Position numbers and translations under genes: made by a program
In this document: positions 1 to 9,380 of the stretch, in pieces
How the letters are laid out: every line of letters begins with the position of its first letter
How positions within the stretch are numbered: the first letter of the stretch is position 1
Notes under the pieces: generated by a model
Told to the model about the DNA's origin: nothing
The model's database searches: none
Seen by the model: only the letters and a program-made list of their open reading frames with translations
Assembly: GCF_005048155.1 (NCBI RefSeq)
Contig: NZ_SUMB01000011.1
Location: 248,001 to 312,000 of the forward strand
Length of the DNA: 64,000 nucleotides
Reading direction: 5' to 3'
Source: Streptomyces piniterrae
GTDB taxonomy: Bacteria > Actinomycetota > Actinomycetes > Streptomycetales > Streptomycetaceae

Positions 1-983
1 TCCAGCTCCTGCTGCTTGTCCTTCTGGATGCCGAGGGTGACGGTCCAGCCGCCGAGCGCGAACTTCTTCTCGTCGACGCCCTGGGCGAAGAGTTCCTTCT
101 TGGCCATGTCGACGAGGTAGCTGGCCTGGCCGGTGACGCCCGGCGCCGCCTTGGGGTCCTGCGGCTTGTCGAAGACCTGCTTCCGGCGCTCCTCCGGGGA
201 GATCTTGTGCATCTCGACCATGTTGTCGAGGGTGTACGCCCAGCGCTCCTTGACCCGCTTCCTGCCGGCCTCGGTCGCGCTGGAGTAGTCGTACTGGCTC
301 GGCGCCTGGAGCAGCGAGGCGAGATAGGCGCCCTGCGAGACGGAGAGCTTCTCGACGTCCACGCCGTAGTACGCCTGGGCGGCGGCCTGGATGCCGTACG
401 CGCCGCGGCCGTAGTAGCTGGTGTTGATGTAGCCGGCGAGGATGTCTTCCTTGGAGAACTTGTTGTCCACCTTGAGGGAGATCACGATCTCCTGGAGCTT
501 GCGGGAGACCGTCTGCTCCTGGCTCAGGTAGTAGTTCTTGACGTACTGCTGGGTGATCGTCGAGCCGCCCTGCTTGCCCTCGCCCATGAGGGTGTTGAGG
601 ATGCCGCGGAAGGTGCCCTTGAGGTCGACGCCGGAGTCCTCGAAGAAGGTCTTGTTCTCGGCGGCGACGAAGGTGAACTGGACCTTCCGCGGTATTCGGC
701 TGAGCGGGACGTTCTCGCGGTTGACGCCGGCCCGGGCCAGGACCTTGCCGTCGGCGTACTTGTAGACGTTGCCCTGCTTGGTGGCCTGCTCGTTGCCGTC
801 CTCGGGGACGTCGACGTACAGGTAGAGGCCGATGAAGCCGAGCATGCCCAGCAGGATGACGCCGAGGAACGTCCCGAGGATCTTCTTCCAGGTGAAGAGG
901 CGGCGTATGACGCTCTTCTGCTGTTTCGGTTTGGCTCGGCGAGCGCTCCCCTGTCGCGCCCGTCTCGCGTCCGCTCGGCCCAT
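1..983 (-). CDS. class A penicillin-binding protein, N-terminal part (C-terminus beyond the left edge)
   Basis: Bifunctional peptidoglycan glycosyltransferase/transpeptidase, membrane anchored and acting outside the cell. About 327 N-terminal residues are visible. A basic cytoplasmic tail (residues 1-34) leads into one membrane anchor (about 35-57) and then the GT51 domain. GT51 motifs are AAENKTFFEDSGVD at 107-120, with the expected catalytic Glu at 109, and GGSTITQQ at 139-146. The transpeptidase SxxK domain should lie past the left edge and is not seen. The ATG at 983 is chosen because it begins the basic tail and has GGAG upstream. The gene is divergent from the SPFH gene. Family assignment is firm; which PBP paralogue it is cannot be told. 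Confidence 0.93.
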   Translation of the reverse strand, partial: MGRADARRARQGSARRAKPKQQKSVIRRLFTWKKILGTFLGVILLGMLGFIGLYLYVDVPEDGNEQATKQGNVYKYADGKVLARAGVNRENVPLSRIPRKVQFTFVAAENKTFFEDSGVDLKGTFRGILNTLMGEGKQGGSTITQQYVKNYYLSQEQTVSRKLQEIVISLKVDNKFSKEDILAGYINTSYYGRGAYGIQAAAQAYYGVDVEKLSVSQGAYLASLLQAPSQYDYSSATEAGRKRVKERWAYTLDNMVEMHKISPEERRKQVFDKPQDPKAAPGVTGQASYLVDMAKKELFAQGVDEKKFALGGWTVTLGIQKDKQQEL

Positions 984-1260
984 CGCTTCAGCAACTCCAG
1001 TCGTTCCGCCCCCAGAAAACTCAGCTGTCGAAGCTAACACCGCATCTGTCAACAAATACTCATCGATCAAGGCTTTTCCCGACGTGACAAACAGCACCCG
1101 ACCTGGGGGCAACCGGGGACCGGGGGTAAACCGTCGGCCCGCGTTCGCACTGGACAGCCGGGGGCCCGACCCTTAATCTGCTATCAGTTTGCTAGACCAG
1201 CGACATCACACAATGCGGTGGACATCACGCACGCCACCGCGCACGAGAAACGGGGACCCC

Positions 1261-2232
1261 ATGTCCGACCCGATAGCGGCCGACCTCACCGCCGATCCAG
1301 CCGACGAGCTCGCCGTCGACGCCCCCGCGATGCCGGAGCCGCAGGTCCGCGAGAACACGGCACACAGCATCCCCGGCGGCCTCGCACTGCTGCTGACCTG
1401 GCTCGGCGTCTTCCTCAGCATCGGCCTGATCATCGTCGGCGGCGTCGTCGGCTCGGGCGGCAACAACGCGGTCGGCGTACCGCTGGTGATCCTCGGCGTC
1501 CTGCTGCTGCTCACCTCGTTCTTCTGCATGGGCGGCGTGAAGATGGTCGCGCCCGGCGAGGCCCGGGTGCTCCAGCTGTTCGGGCGGTACGTCGGCACCC
1601 TCCGTACCGACGGCCTGCGCTGGGTCAACCCGCTGACCAGCGCCCGGAAGATCTCCACCCGGGTCCGCAACCACGAGACCGCGGTGCTGAAGGTCAACGA
1701 CGCCTACGGCAACCCGATCGAGCTCGCCGCGATCGCGGTGTGGAAGGTCGACGACACCGCCCGCGCGCTCTTCGAGGTGGACGACTTCCTGGAGTTCGTC
1801 GCCACCCAGGCCGAGGCGGCCGTCCGGCATATCGCGATCGAGTACCCCTACGACGCACACGACGAGAACGCCCTGTCGCTGCGCGGCAACGCCGAGGAGA
1901 TCACCGAGAAGCTCGCCCTCGAACTGACCGCCCGGGTGCAGGCCGCCGGCGTCCAGATCATCGAGACCCGCTTCAGCCACCTCGCCTACGCCCCCGAGAT
2001 CGCCTCCGCGATGCTCCAGCGGCAGCAGGCCGGCGCGGTCGTCGCGGCCCGCCAGCAGATCGTCGAGGGCGCGGTCGGCATGGTCGAGTCGGCACTGGAG
2101 CGGATCAACGAGCAGGGCATCGTCGAGCTGGACGAGGAGCGCAAGGCGGCCATGGTGAGCAATCTGATGGTGGTGCTGTGCGGCGACCGGGCCGCCCAGC
2201 CCGTCCTGAACACCGGCTCCCTGTACCAGTGA
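1261..2232 (+). CDS. SPFH/band 7 domain membrane protein
   Basis: 323-residue stomatin/prohibitin-like protein. An acidic N-terminus is followed by two membrane segments (about 40-64 and 71-90), then the SPFH domain from about 93 (VKMVAPGEARVLQLFGRYVG) and a helical C-terminus rich in Ala/Glu/Gln. Such proteins oligomerise in membrane microdomains and scaffold other membrane proteins; no catalytic role is implied. The ATG at 1261 is preceded by GGGGA, whereas a longer frame back to 1189 lacks an obvious ribosome binding site. Its stop overlaps the GTG of the next gene, so the two are translationally coupled. Confidence 0.88.
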   Translation: MSDPIAADLTADPADELAVDAPAMPEPQVRENTAHSIPGGLALLLTWLGVFLSIGLIIVGGVVGSGGNNAVGVPLVILGVLLLLTSFFCMGGVKMVAPGEARVLQLFGRYVGTLRTDGLRWVNPLTSARKISTRVRNHETAVLKVNDAYGNPIELAAIAVWKVDDTARALFEVDDFLEFVATQAEAAVRHIAIEYPYDAHDENALSLRGNAEEITEKLALELTARVQAAGVQIIETRFSHLAYAPEIASAMLQRQQAGAVVAARQQIVEGAVGMVESALERINEQGIVELDEERKAAMVSNLMVVLCGDRAAQPVLNTGSLYQ

Positions 2233-2519
2233 GTCCCCGCACTCCCGAGGGGCCCGGCGCCGAAGGCGGGCGGGCCCCCGCGCGAAAGCCGCAGCAGCGC
2301 AAGCAGGTGCTGCTGCGGCTGGACCCGTTGATCCATGACGCGCTCTCCCGCTGGGCCAACGACGAACTGCGCAGCGCCAACGCGCAGATCGAGTTCCTGC
2401 TCCGCAAGGCACTGTCGGAGGCGGGGCGGCTACCCCGGGGCGCGGGGGCGATCCCCCGGCGGGGCCGGCCGCCCAAGGAGCGGCCCGAGCCCCCGCCCGA
2501 GCCACCTGGGGACGACTGA
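2229..2519 (+). CDS. small ribbon-helix-helix DNA-binding protein
   Basis: 96 residues, starting at a GTG that overlaps the SPFH stop (GTGA). The central segment, about residues 25-62, has an Arc/MetJ-like pattern: a short basic strand (KQVLLRLDP), then two amphipathic helices (HDALSRWANDELRS and AQIEFLLRKALSEA). The tails are basic and proline rich, with an RRGRPPK AT-hook-like stretch. Family knowledge suggests a dimeric DNA-binding protein; the target is unknown. The overlap with a membrane scaffold gene argues for a joint role, but nothing shows what it regulates. Confidence 0.75.
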   Translation: MSPRTPEGPGAEGGRAPARKPQQRKQVLLRLDPLIHDALSRWANDELRSANAQIEFLLRKALSEAGRLPRGAGAIPRRGRPPKERPEPPPEPPGDD

Positions 2520-2607
2520 GCCGGTGCCGCGCACCACCGGGCGCCATTGGGTGCGCCCTTGTGCGCTGTGTCGCGTGGGCATACAGGTACTGCGCGCCCC
2601 CCTGGCG

Positions 2608-2629
2608 CGTATACAGCGTGCGTATACAC
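2608..2629. promoter_or_regulatory. candidate PadR operator upstream of the exporter operon
   Basis: Two GTATAC hexamers at 2609-2614 and 2622-2627, separated by 7 bp, form a symmetric element about 30 bp before the PadR start. A third related GATAC lies at 2634-2638. Position and symmetry suit autorepression by the adjacent PadR protein. This is inference from sequence symmetry only. Confidence 0.45.
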
Positions 2630-2660
2630 CTGCGATACACCCACGAGTAAGGTGGTCGGC

Positions 2661-3185
2661 ATGTCAATCGGTCATACGCTGCTGGGCCTCCTGGAGTCCG
2701 GCCCCCGCCATGGCTACGACCTCAAGCGGGCCTTCGACGCACACTTCGGCCAGGACCGTCCGCTGCACTACGGGCAGGTCTACTCCACCATGTCCCGGCT
2801 GCTGAAGAACGGCCTGGTCGAGGTGGACGCCGTGGAGGCCGGCGCGGGCCCGGAACGCAAGCGGTACGCGATCACCAGCGCCGGCATCACCGATGTCACC
2901 CAGTGGCTCGCCCGTCCCGAGAAGCCCGAGCCCTACCTCCAGTCGACGCTCTACACCAAGGTCGTCCTCGCGCTGCTGACCGGCCGCGACGCCGCCGAGC
3001 TGCTGGACACCCAGCGCACCGAGCATCTGCGGCTGATGCGCGGACTGACCGAGCGCAAGCGCGGCGGCGACCTCGCCGACCAGCTGATCTGCGACCACGC
3101 GCTGTTCCACCTGGAGGCCGATCTGCGCTGGCTGGAGCTGACCTCCGCACGCCTGGACCGGCTGGGCGAGACGGTCCGCGCATGA
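2661..3185 (+). CDS. PadR family transcriptional regulator
   Basis: 174 residues. The N-terminal winged helix is typical of PadR (GHTLLGLLESGPRHGYDLKR, then HYGQVYSTMSRLLKNGLVE with the wing after it). A helical C-terminal dimerisation domain follows. The ATG at 2661 has AAGGTGG upstream. The gene overlaps the ABC ATPase start by 4 bp (ATGA), so it is the first gene of a PadR-ABC-FtsX-FtsX operon. PadR proteins next to exporters usually repress them and respond to a ligand the exporter handles. Confidence 0.92.
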   Translation: MSIGHTLLGLLESGPRHGYDLKRAFDAHFGQDRPLHYGQVYSTMSRLLKNGLVEVDAVEAGAGPERKRYAITSAGITDVTQWLARPEKPEPYLQSTLYTKVVLALLTGRDAAELLDTQRTEHLRLMRGLTERKRGGDLADQLICDHALFHLEADLRWLELTSARLDRLGETVRA

Positions 3186-3871
3186 CGCCGGAGGGATCCC
3201 TGCTGTCGGCCGAGGGGCTGCACAAGAAGTACGGGGCGACGCCCGCGCTGGACGGCGCGGACTTCTCCATCCACCCCGGAGAGGTGGTCGCCGTCATGGG
3301 CCCCTCCGGCTCCGGCAAGTCCACGCTGCTGCACTGCCTCGCCGGGATCATCCGCCCGGACTCCGGCACCGTCCGCTACGGCCCGCACCTGCTCACCGGA
3401 CTGAACGACGCCCAGCGCAGCGCCCTGCGCCGTACCGACTTCGGCTTCGTCTTCCAATTCGGCCAGCTGGTACCGGAGTTGACCTGCCTGGAGAACGTCG
3501 CACTGCCGCTGCGGCTGAACGGCACCAAGCGCAAGGAGGCGGAGCGGCAGGCCCGCGAGTGGCTGGAGCGCCTGGAGGTCGACACCGTCGGCGGCCAGCG
3601 GCCCGGTGAGATCTCCGGCGGCCAGGGCCAGCGGGTCGCGGTCGCCCGCGCCCTCGCCACCCGGCCGCGCGTCATCTTCGCCGACGAGCCGACCGGCGCC
3701 CTGGACTCCCTCAATGGCGAGCGGGTGCTGACCCTGCTGACCGACGCGGCCCGCGACACCAGCGCCGCCGTCGTCCTGGTCACCCATGAGTCCCGGGTCG
3801 CCGCCTACTCCGACCGCGAGATCGTCGTCCGCGACGGCAGAGTGAAGGACATGCTGGCGGGCTTGATATGA
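3182..3871 (+). CDS. ABC transporter ATP-binding protein (MacB/LolD type)
   Basis: 229-residue nucleotide-binding subunit that powers the two FtsX permeases encoded after it. Walker A is GPSGSGKS (40-47), the Q-loop lies in FVFQFGQL, the signature is ISGGQGQR, Walker B is VIFADEP and the H-loop is VTHE. Start and stop overlap its neighbours by 4 bp on both sides. The length and the pairing with FtsX-domain permeases are typical of drug or antimicrobial-peptide exporters and lipoprotein-type ABC systems. The substrate is unknown. Confidence 0.93.
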   Translation: MTPEGSLLSAEGLHKKYGATPALDGADFSIHPGEVVAVMGPSGSGKSTLLHCLAGIIRPDSGTVRYGPHLLTGLNDAQRSALRRTDFGFVFQFGQLVPELTCLENVALPLRLNGTKRKEAERQAREWLERLEVDTVGGQRPGEISGGQGQRVAVARALATRPRVIFADEPTGALDSLNGERVLTLLTDAARDTSAAVVLVTHESRVAAYSDREIVVRDGRVKDMLAGLI

Positions 3872-6294
3872 GCCCGCTCCGCTCGCCCGCCGGCGGGCGG
3901 GACGGCGGTGCGGGCGGGCCCACCGGGCCCGCGCACCGGGAACCGCCCGCCGTCCCGCGCACCGGACCGCGCACCTGGGCCCGTGATCTCGCGATGGGGA
4001 TGCGGTTCGCGGCGGGCGGCGGACGCGCGGGCTGGATCCGTACCGCCCTGACGGCGGCGGGCGTCGCCCTCGGGGTGGCGGTGCTGCTCCTCGGCGCCTC
4101 CGTCCCCTCCCTGATGGACGCCTGGCACGGCCGGGAGAAGGCACGCGAGAACCTCGGTCAGGAACACGACCCGAAGCCCGCCGACGACACCCTGCTCCAC
4201 ACCTCGGTCGACACCACCTACCGCGGTGCGCAGGTCCGCGGCCGTCTGGTGCGCCCCGACGGCGCGCGGCCGCCCCTGCCGCCCGGCGTCCGCCGACTCC
4301 CGGGCCCCGGACGGATGCTGGTCTCGCCCGCCCTCAAGGAGCTGCTGGACTCCCCCGCCGGTGCGCTGCTGCGCGACCGGCTGGACTACGAGGTCGCCGG
4401 TGTCATCGGCGACGCGGGACTCCTCGGCCCGGCGGAGCTCACCTACTTCGCACAGAGCGCCACCCTGCGCGAGGCCGACGCCTACCGCATCGACCACTTC
4501 GGCAGGAGCTGGGACCCGACGCCGATGCGGGCGCCCGCCGTACTCCTGGTGATCATGACGTGTGTGGCGCTGATGATGCCGGTGATGGTCTTCATCGGGA
4601 CGTCCGTACGCTTCGGCAACGAGCGCCGCGAGCGCCGTCTGGCCGCGCTCCGGCTGGTCGGCTCCGATGTGCCCACCACCCGCCGGATCGCCTCCGGGGA
4701 GACGCTGTTCGGGTCGCTGCTGGGGCTGGCCGGAGGTGCCGCGCTGTTCCTGGGCGGGCGGCAGCTCGCGTCGGTGATCACGCTCTGGGGCATCAATGTC
4801 TTCCCCTCGGACGTGACACCGGGCCCGCTCGCCGCGGCACTGATCGCCGTCCTCGTGCCGGCCGCGGCGGTGCTGGTGACGCTGTTCGCCCAGCGCGGCG
4901 TCACCGTCGAGCCGCTGGGCATCGTCCGCGGCCGGCCGGCGATCCGCCGCCGCCTGTGGTGGCGGGTGGCGCTGCCCGCGGTGGGCACCCTGCTGCTGCT
5001 TCCGCTGGCCGGGGAACGGCCCTGGACCGACACCGCACCCAACACCCTCCGGCTCGCGGCCGGCTCCATGCTGCTGCTGTTCGGCGTCACGGCACTGCTG
5101 CCCTGGCTGGTCGACGCGGTCGTACGGCGGCTGCGCGGCGGCCCGGTCCCCTGGCAACTGGCCATCCGCCGCCTCCAGTTGAGCAGCGGTTCGGCCACCC
5201 GCGCGGTCGGCGGCATCACCATCGCGGTGGCCGGCGCCATCGCCATCCACATGCTGCTGACGGGGATGCAGGCCGGCTACGCCCAGGCGTACGCGGAGTC
5301 CGGCAAGGTCCCGCGGATCGGCCTGTGGGGCGGCGCCGACAGCTGGCCGCGGACCCAGAAGGCGCTCACCGCGCTGCGCGCCACCCCCGGGGTGACCGCG
5401 GCCCGCGGCACGATCGACGCGAACATCGGCCGGCTCACGGGCCCGGGCAACGCCCCGTCCCACGACACCCATGCCACGGTCGCCGTCGGCAGCTGCGCCG
5501 AGCTGCGCACCCTGGCCCGGATCACATCCTGCCGGGACGGCGACGTCTTCGTCACCGACGCCCGCGACCCCGACTCCCCCGTCCGCGCCGGCGCGACCAT
5601 CGACCTCAACCCCCGGGTCGGCACGGACGACCGGGCGACCCCCCGCCCCTGGAAGATCCCGGAGGCGGCCCGCGCCACCGCGCTGCGCGCCCCCGGACAC
5701 GGCCCCGGCCTCTTCTCGTACGACCTGCTGCTCACGCCGTCGGTGCTGGACATCGCCCGCCTCAAGGACCCCGATGTGGAGTTCCAGGTCGACTTCGACC
5801 GGGACACCCCGGACGCCGTGGAGCACCTCCGCAACACCGCGGCGCACATCAACCCGACGATGAACGAGTTCTCCGCCGTCGACAATCCGCATGACCAGCA
5901 GCTCGGCAGCGTCCGCGACGGCCTGTTCACCGGCGCCGTCGTCACCCTGCTGCTGATCGGCGCCGGCCTGATCATCTCCACCGTCGAGCAGCTCCACGAG
6001 CGCCGCCGGCTGCTGTCCACCCTCGACGCCCACGGCACCCGCCGCGCCACGCTCGGCTGGTCGGTCCTCTGGCAGACCGCCGTGCCGGTCGTCCTGGGCC
6101 TGGGCCTCGCGGTGGGCTGCGGGCTGGGCCTGGGGTCGCTGCTGCTGACCATGATCGACACGCCGGTTACGGTGGACTGGCCGGTGGTGGCGGGGATGAC
6201 CGCCATCGGCGGCGGCGTGATCCTTTTCGTCACGGCGCTGAGCCTGCCGCCGCTGTGGCGCATGATGCGGCCCGACGGCCTGCGGACGGAGTGA
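3868..6294 (+). CDS. FtsX-family ABC transporter permease (first copy)
   Basis: 808-residue membrane protein. A basic N-terminus leads to one membrane segment (about 50-75), a large extracytoplasmic domain (80-210), a central block of several membrane helices (about 220-460), a second soluble domain (470-680) and a final three-helix FtsX block ending in PLWRMMRPDGLRTE. This is the two-FtsX-domain layout of large actinobacterial permeases. It begins at an ATGA overlap with the ATPase and is followed after 9 bp by a paralogue. Exports an unknown substrate or senses envelope stress. Confidence 0.9.
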   Translation: MSPLRSPAGGRDGGAGGPTGPAHREPPAVPRTGPRTWARDLAMGMRFAAGGGRAGWIRTALTAAGVALGVAVLLLGASVPSLMDAWHGREKARENLGQEHDPKPADDTLLHTSVDTTYRGAQVRGRLVRPDGARPPLPPGVRRLPGPGRMLVSPALKELLDSPAGALLRDRLDYEVAGVIGDAGLLGPAELTYFAQSATLREADAYRIDHFGRSWDPTPMRAPAVLLVIMTCVALMMPVMVFIGTSVRFGNERRERRLAALRLVGSDVPTTRRIASGETLFGSLLGLAGGAALFLGGRQLASVITLWGINVFPSDVTPGPLAAALIAVLVPAAAVLVTLFAQRGVTVEPLGIVRGRPAIRRRLWWRVALPAVGTLLLLPLAGERPWTDTAPNTLRLAAGSMLLLFGVTALLPWLVDAVVRRLRGGPVPWQLAIRRLQLSSGSATRAVGGITIAVAGAIAIHMLLTGMQAGYAQAYAESGKVPRIGLWGGADSWPRTQKALTALRATPGVTAARGTIDANIGRLTGPGNAPSHDTHATVAVGSCAELRTLARITSCRDGDVFVTDARDPDSPVRAGATIDLNPRVGTDDRATPRPWKIPEAARATALRAPGHGPGLFSYDLLLTPSVLDIARLKDPDVEFQVDFDRDTPDAVEHLRNTAAHINPTMNEFSAVDNPHDQQLGSVRDGLFTGAVVTLLLIGAGLIISTVEQLHERRRLLSTLDAHGTRRATLGWSVLWQTAVPVVLGLGLAVGCGLGLGSLLLTMIDTPVTVDWPVVAGMTAIGGGVILFVTALSLPPLWRMMRPDGLRTE

Positions 6295-6303
6295 CGGGGA
6301 GAC

Positions 6304-8709
6304 GTGAGCACACCGATGCCGGACCCCCGGGGGCGGCCCGCCGTCCGCTTCTGCCGCGACCTCGCCATGGGCGCGCGATTCGCCGTCACCGGCGGCCGCC
6401 GCGGCTGGCTCCGCACCGCGCTGACGGCGCTCGGCGTCGGCCTGGGCGTCGCCGTGCTGCTGCTCGCGGCCGCGCTGCCGAACGCCGTGACCGCCGCCAA
6501 GCACCGCAGCGACGCACGCACGATCGTGTCCGAAGGGGAGGACTCCCGGCCCACCGACCGCACGCTGCTGGTCGCCTCGGTGGACAGCGGGTACCGCGAC
6601 CGGACGGTGAGCGGCCGGGTGGTGCGGGCGGAGGGCCCGCACGCCCCCGTGCCGCCGGGCCTGTCCCGGGTGCCGGGCCCCGGCGAGCTGGCCGTCTCGC
6701 CCGCCCTCGCCGACCTGCTGGCCTCCCCGGACGGCGCGCTCCTCAAGGAACGCTTCCCGCATCTGCGGATCACCGCCCGCATCGGGGACGAGGGACTGAC
6801 CTACCCCGGCGAACTCCTCTACTACCAGGGCAGCGACGCGCTACGGCATTCCGCGGGCGACGTCGAACGGGTCACCGAATTCGGCGCCCCCGACAGCCCC
6901 TTCGAGCTGGAGCCCCTGGTGGTCCTGGCGATCCTGGTGGGCTGTGTGGCGCTGCTGGTGCCGGTCGCCGTCTTCGTCGCGACGGCGGTCCGCCTCGGCG
7001 GGGAGCGCCGCGATCTGCGGCTCGCCGCACTGCGGCTGGTGGGCGCCGACCGGGCCACCACCCGCCGAATCGCCGCCGGCGAGGCGCTGGCCGGCTCCCT
7101 GCTCGGCCTGCTCACCGGCACCGCGATCTTCCTCGCCGCCCGTATCCCGCTCTGCTCCCTCACCCTGTTCGACCTCGGCGCCTTCCCGTCCGACCTGGTA
7201 CCGGACCCGGCACTGACCGCCGTCATCGCCCTGGCCCTCCCGGTCTGCGCGGTCGGCATCGCGCTGTTCACCATGCGGCGGGTCACCGTGGAACCGCTGG
7301 GTGTCACCCGCAAGGCGCCGCCGCTGCGCCGCCGGCTGTGGTGGCGGCCGCTGCTGCCGGCCACCGGGGTGGCGCTGCTGCTGCCGCAGGTGATCGGCGG
7401 GCTGCGGTCCGGCGACGCGGCCGGCGCCCAGGTGATCGTCGGTGTGTCCCTGCTCCTCCTGGGCGTCGCGGCGTTCCTGCCGTGGCTGCTGGACGCCGTG
7501 GTGACCTGGCTGGGCCGCGGCAGCCTCGGCCGCCGCGGCGGCCAGTCCTGGCATCTGGCCGTACGGCGGCTCCAGTTGACGAGTGGTACGGCCAGCCGCT
7601 CGATCAGCGGGATCACCGTGGCGGTGGCCGGCGCCATCGCCGTACAGGTGCTGCTGTCCGGCGCGGCGGGCGGGCTCTCCGGTACGCCCCAGGGCTCCCC
7701 CCGGTGGGCCGTGGCCAACGCCTGGGAAGCCACCGCGCCCGCCGCCCGCGCCCACCGGATGGAGGCCCGCCTGGGCGCGGCCGAGGGCGTCCGCGCGGCA
7801 CACGGCCTGATCTCCGGCTATGCGGACTCCGCCCGGCACCAGCGGGCCGTGGCACACGGCTACGGCCAGGACGACGACCCCGATCCCTACCCGGTGACCG
7901 TCGCCGACTGCGCCGCCCTGCGTGTACTGGCCCGCCTCACCGACTGCTCCGACGGCGACGTCTTCCTCGTCAAGGACTCCACGGACGGCCTGCGGGCGCC
8001 GCGCCCCGGCGAACGGCTGGTGCTCGACCCGCTTGGCAGCGAGGAGGCCGGCCACCGGCCCGCCACCTGGACGGTCCCGGCCACCGCCCGGCACACCGTC
8101 CCGCGCCGGGAGCTTCCGCCGGGCCTCGGCGCGAACGGCCTGCTCGCCACCCCCAAGGCGCTGGACGCCACCCACCTCCACGACTCCTCCGTGGACGTCA
8201 TGCTGCGGCTCGCCCCGGACCGCCCGGACGCCGTCGAGCACCTCCGCAACATCGCCGCACAGGCCGACATCCGCGCCCAACTGTTCGCCTTCGACGACTC
8301 CGACACCGCCGAGGGCCTCGCCACCCCGCGCCGCGCCCTGGCCGCCGGCGCGGTCGCCGTCCTGCTGCTGATCGGCGCCGGCCTGCTGATCACCACCCTG
8401 GAACAACTCCAGGAACGCGCCCGCCTGTTGTCCGCACTCGACGCCCTCGGCACCCCGCGCACCGTCCTCGGCCTCTCCGTCCTCTGGCAGACCACCATCC
8501 CGGTCGCCCTCGGCCTCACCCTGGCCGTCGGCTGCGGCCTGGGCCTGGGAACCCTCCTCCTCCACATGGTCGACCGCCCCCTGCTGCCGGACTGGCCCAC
8601 GATCCTGACCCTCACGGGCACGGCGGCCGTCGTGATCATGGGCGTGACGGCCCTGTCGCTGCCGCTTCTGTGGCGCCTGATGCGGCCGGAGGGGCTTCGC
8701 ACGGAGTGA
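6304..8709 (+). CDS. FtsX-family ABC transporter permease (second copy)
   Basis: 801 residues, clearly paralogous to the preceding permease along its whole length: shared FCRDLAMGARFAVTGGRRGW-type N-terminus, the same helix blocks, and an almost identical C-terminus (LLWRLMRPEGLRTE). The pair probably arose by tandem duplication and forms a heterodimer around the ABC ATPase. The GTG at 6304 has GGGGAG 5 bp before it; an in-frame ATG at 6316 is an alternative. No terminator is obvious in the 92 bp after it. Confidence 0.9.
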   Translation: MSTPMPDPRGRPAVRFCRDLAMGARFAVTGGRRGWLRTALTALGVGLGVAVLLLAAALPNAVTAAKHRSDARTIVSEGEDSRPTDRTLLVASVDSGYRDRTVSGRVVRAEGPHAPVPPGLSRVPGPGELAVSPALADLLASPDGALLKERFPHLRITARIGDEGLTYPGELLYYQGSDALRHSAGDVERVTEFGAPDSPFELEPLVVLAILVGCVALLVPVAVFVATAVRLGGERRDLRLAALRLVGADRATTRRIAAGEALAGSLLGLLTGTAIFLAARIPLCSLTLFDLGAFPSDLVPDPALTAVIALALPVCAVGIALFTMRRVTVEPLGVTRKAPPLRRRLWWRPLLPATGVALLLPQVIGGLRSGDAAGAQVIVGVSLLLLGVAAFLPWLLDAVVTWLGRGSLGRRGGQSWHLAVRRLQLTSGTASRSISGITVAVAGAIAVQVLLSGAAGGLSGTPQGSPRWAVANAWEATAPAARAHRMEARLGAAEGVRAAHGLISGYADSARHQRAVAHGYGQDDDPDPYPVTVADCAALRVLARLTDCSDGDVFLVKDSTDGLRAPRPGERLVLDPLGSEEAGHRPATWTVPATARHTVPRRELPPGLGANGLLATPKALDATHLHDSSVDVMLRLAPDRPDAVEHLRNIAAQADIRAQLFAFDDSDTAEGLATPRRALAAGAVAVLLLIGAGLLITTLEQLQERARLLSALDALGTPRTVLGLSVLWQTTIPVALGLTLAVGCGLGLGTLLLHMVDRPLLPDWPTILTLTGTAAVVIMGVTALSLPLLWRLMRPEGLRTE

Positions 8710-8801
8710 CGGCCCACGAATGGGTGAACGTGGTCGTACGGGGAGCGGACGTGTGTCACGTCCTGTGACGATGCCCTGACACCGACGTCAGGAGGCACCG
8801 C

Positions 8802-9377
8802 ATGCCCGCCCGCAAGCCCACCCTGCTCGACCAGGTCGACTGGCTCATGGACCGGGTGCCCGGCGCCCGGTTCGAGGTGATCGGGGGAGAGATCTGCGTG
8901 ACTCCGCTCCCGGACGGGCCTCACCAGAGCGTACTGACCGACCTGACGCTTCTCTTCATGGACGCGGGCCTGGACAACGAATCGACGGAAGTCCTCCAGA
9001 AGGTAGCCGTCTGGCTGCCCGGCGGCCCCTCCGACTTCGCCATCCCCGATCTCTCCGTCATCGAACCCTTCGACGACCACATGATCGAGTTCAACTGCTA
9101 CGACCCGGCGATCTTCCGCTTGGTCCTGGAGGTGACCGCGAACAACTACGGCAATGAGCTGAGGTCAAAGGTGGCCGCGTACGCCCAGGCCAAGATCCCG
9201 GTCTACGTGATCCTGAACCGGCGGGACGACCGCATCCACGTCCTCACCGATCCATCCGGCGACGCATACGGAGACCACCGCGTCCACTCCCCCGGCGAGC
9301 GGATCACCCTGCCCGAGTCCATCGGCGCGAAGGTGACCCTGGACGTCAAGGCGCTCCTCGATGCCGCCCGTAACTGA
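8802..9377 (+). CDS. Uma2-like (DUF820) PD-(D/E)XK fold protein
   Basis: 191 residues. The fold is recognised from FEVIGGEICVTPLPDGPHQS near the N-terminus, IPDLSV as the probable PD element, LVLEVTANN as the E-x element and the KVAAYAQAKIPVYVILN segment. The Uma2 family is very common in Streptomyces and cyanobacteria and is predicted to be nuclease-like, but cellular roles are not established. The ATG at 8802 has AGGAGG upstream (8791-8796). It is convergent with oxyR with only 3 bp between them. Confidence 0.8.
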   Translation: MPARKPTLLDQVDWLMDRVPGARFEVIGGEICVTPLPDGPHQSVLTDLTLLFMDAGLDNESTEVLQKVAVWLPGGPSDFAIPDLSVIEPFDDHMIEFNCYDPAIFRLVLEVTANNYGNELRSKVAAYAQAKIPVYVILNRRDDRIHVLTDPSGDAYGDHRVHSPGERITLPESIGAKVTLDVKALLDAARN

Positions 9378-9380
9378 CCC

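Noticed and set aside
3805..6762. Very long minus-strand open frame of 985 codons opposite the FtsX permease genes
   Set aside because: Composition is Gly/Ala/Arg/Gln/His-rich with no domain. It is a GC-bias shadow of the plus-strand genes, which carry clear ABC/FtsX motifs and overlapping starts.
6255..8768. 837-codon plus-strand frame overlapping the second FtsX permease in another frame
   Set aside because: Arg/Pro/Gly-rich shadow without motifs; the other frame encodes a paralogue of the preceding permease.
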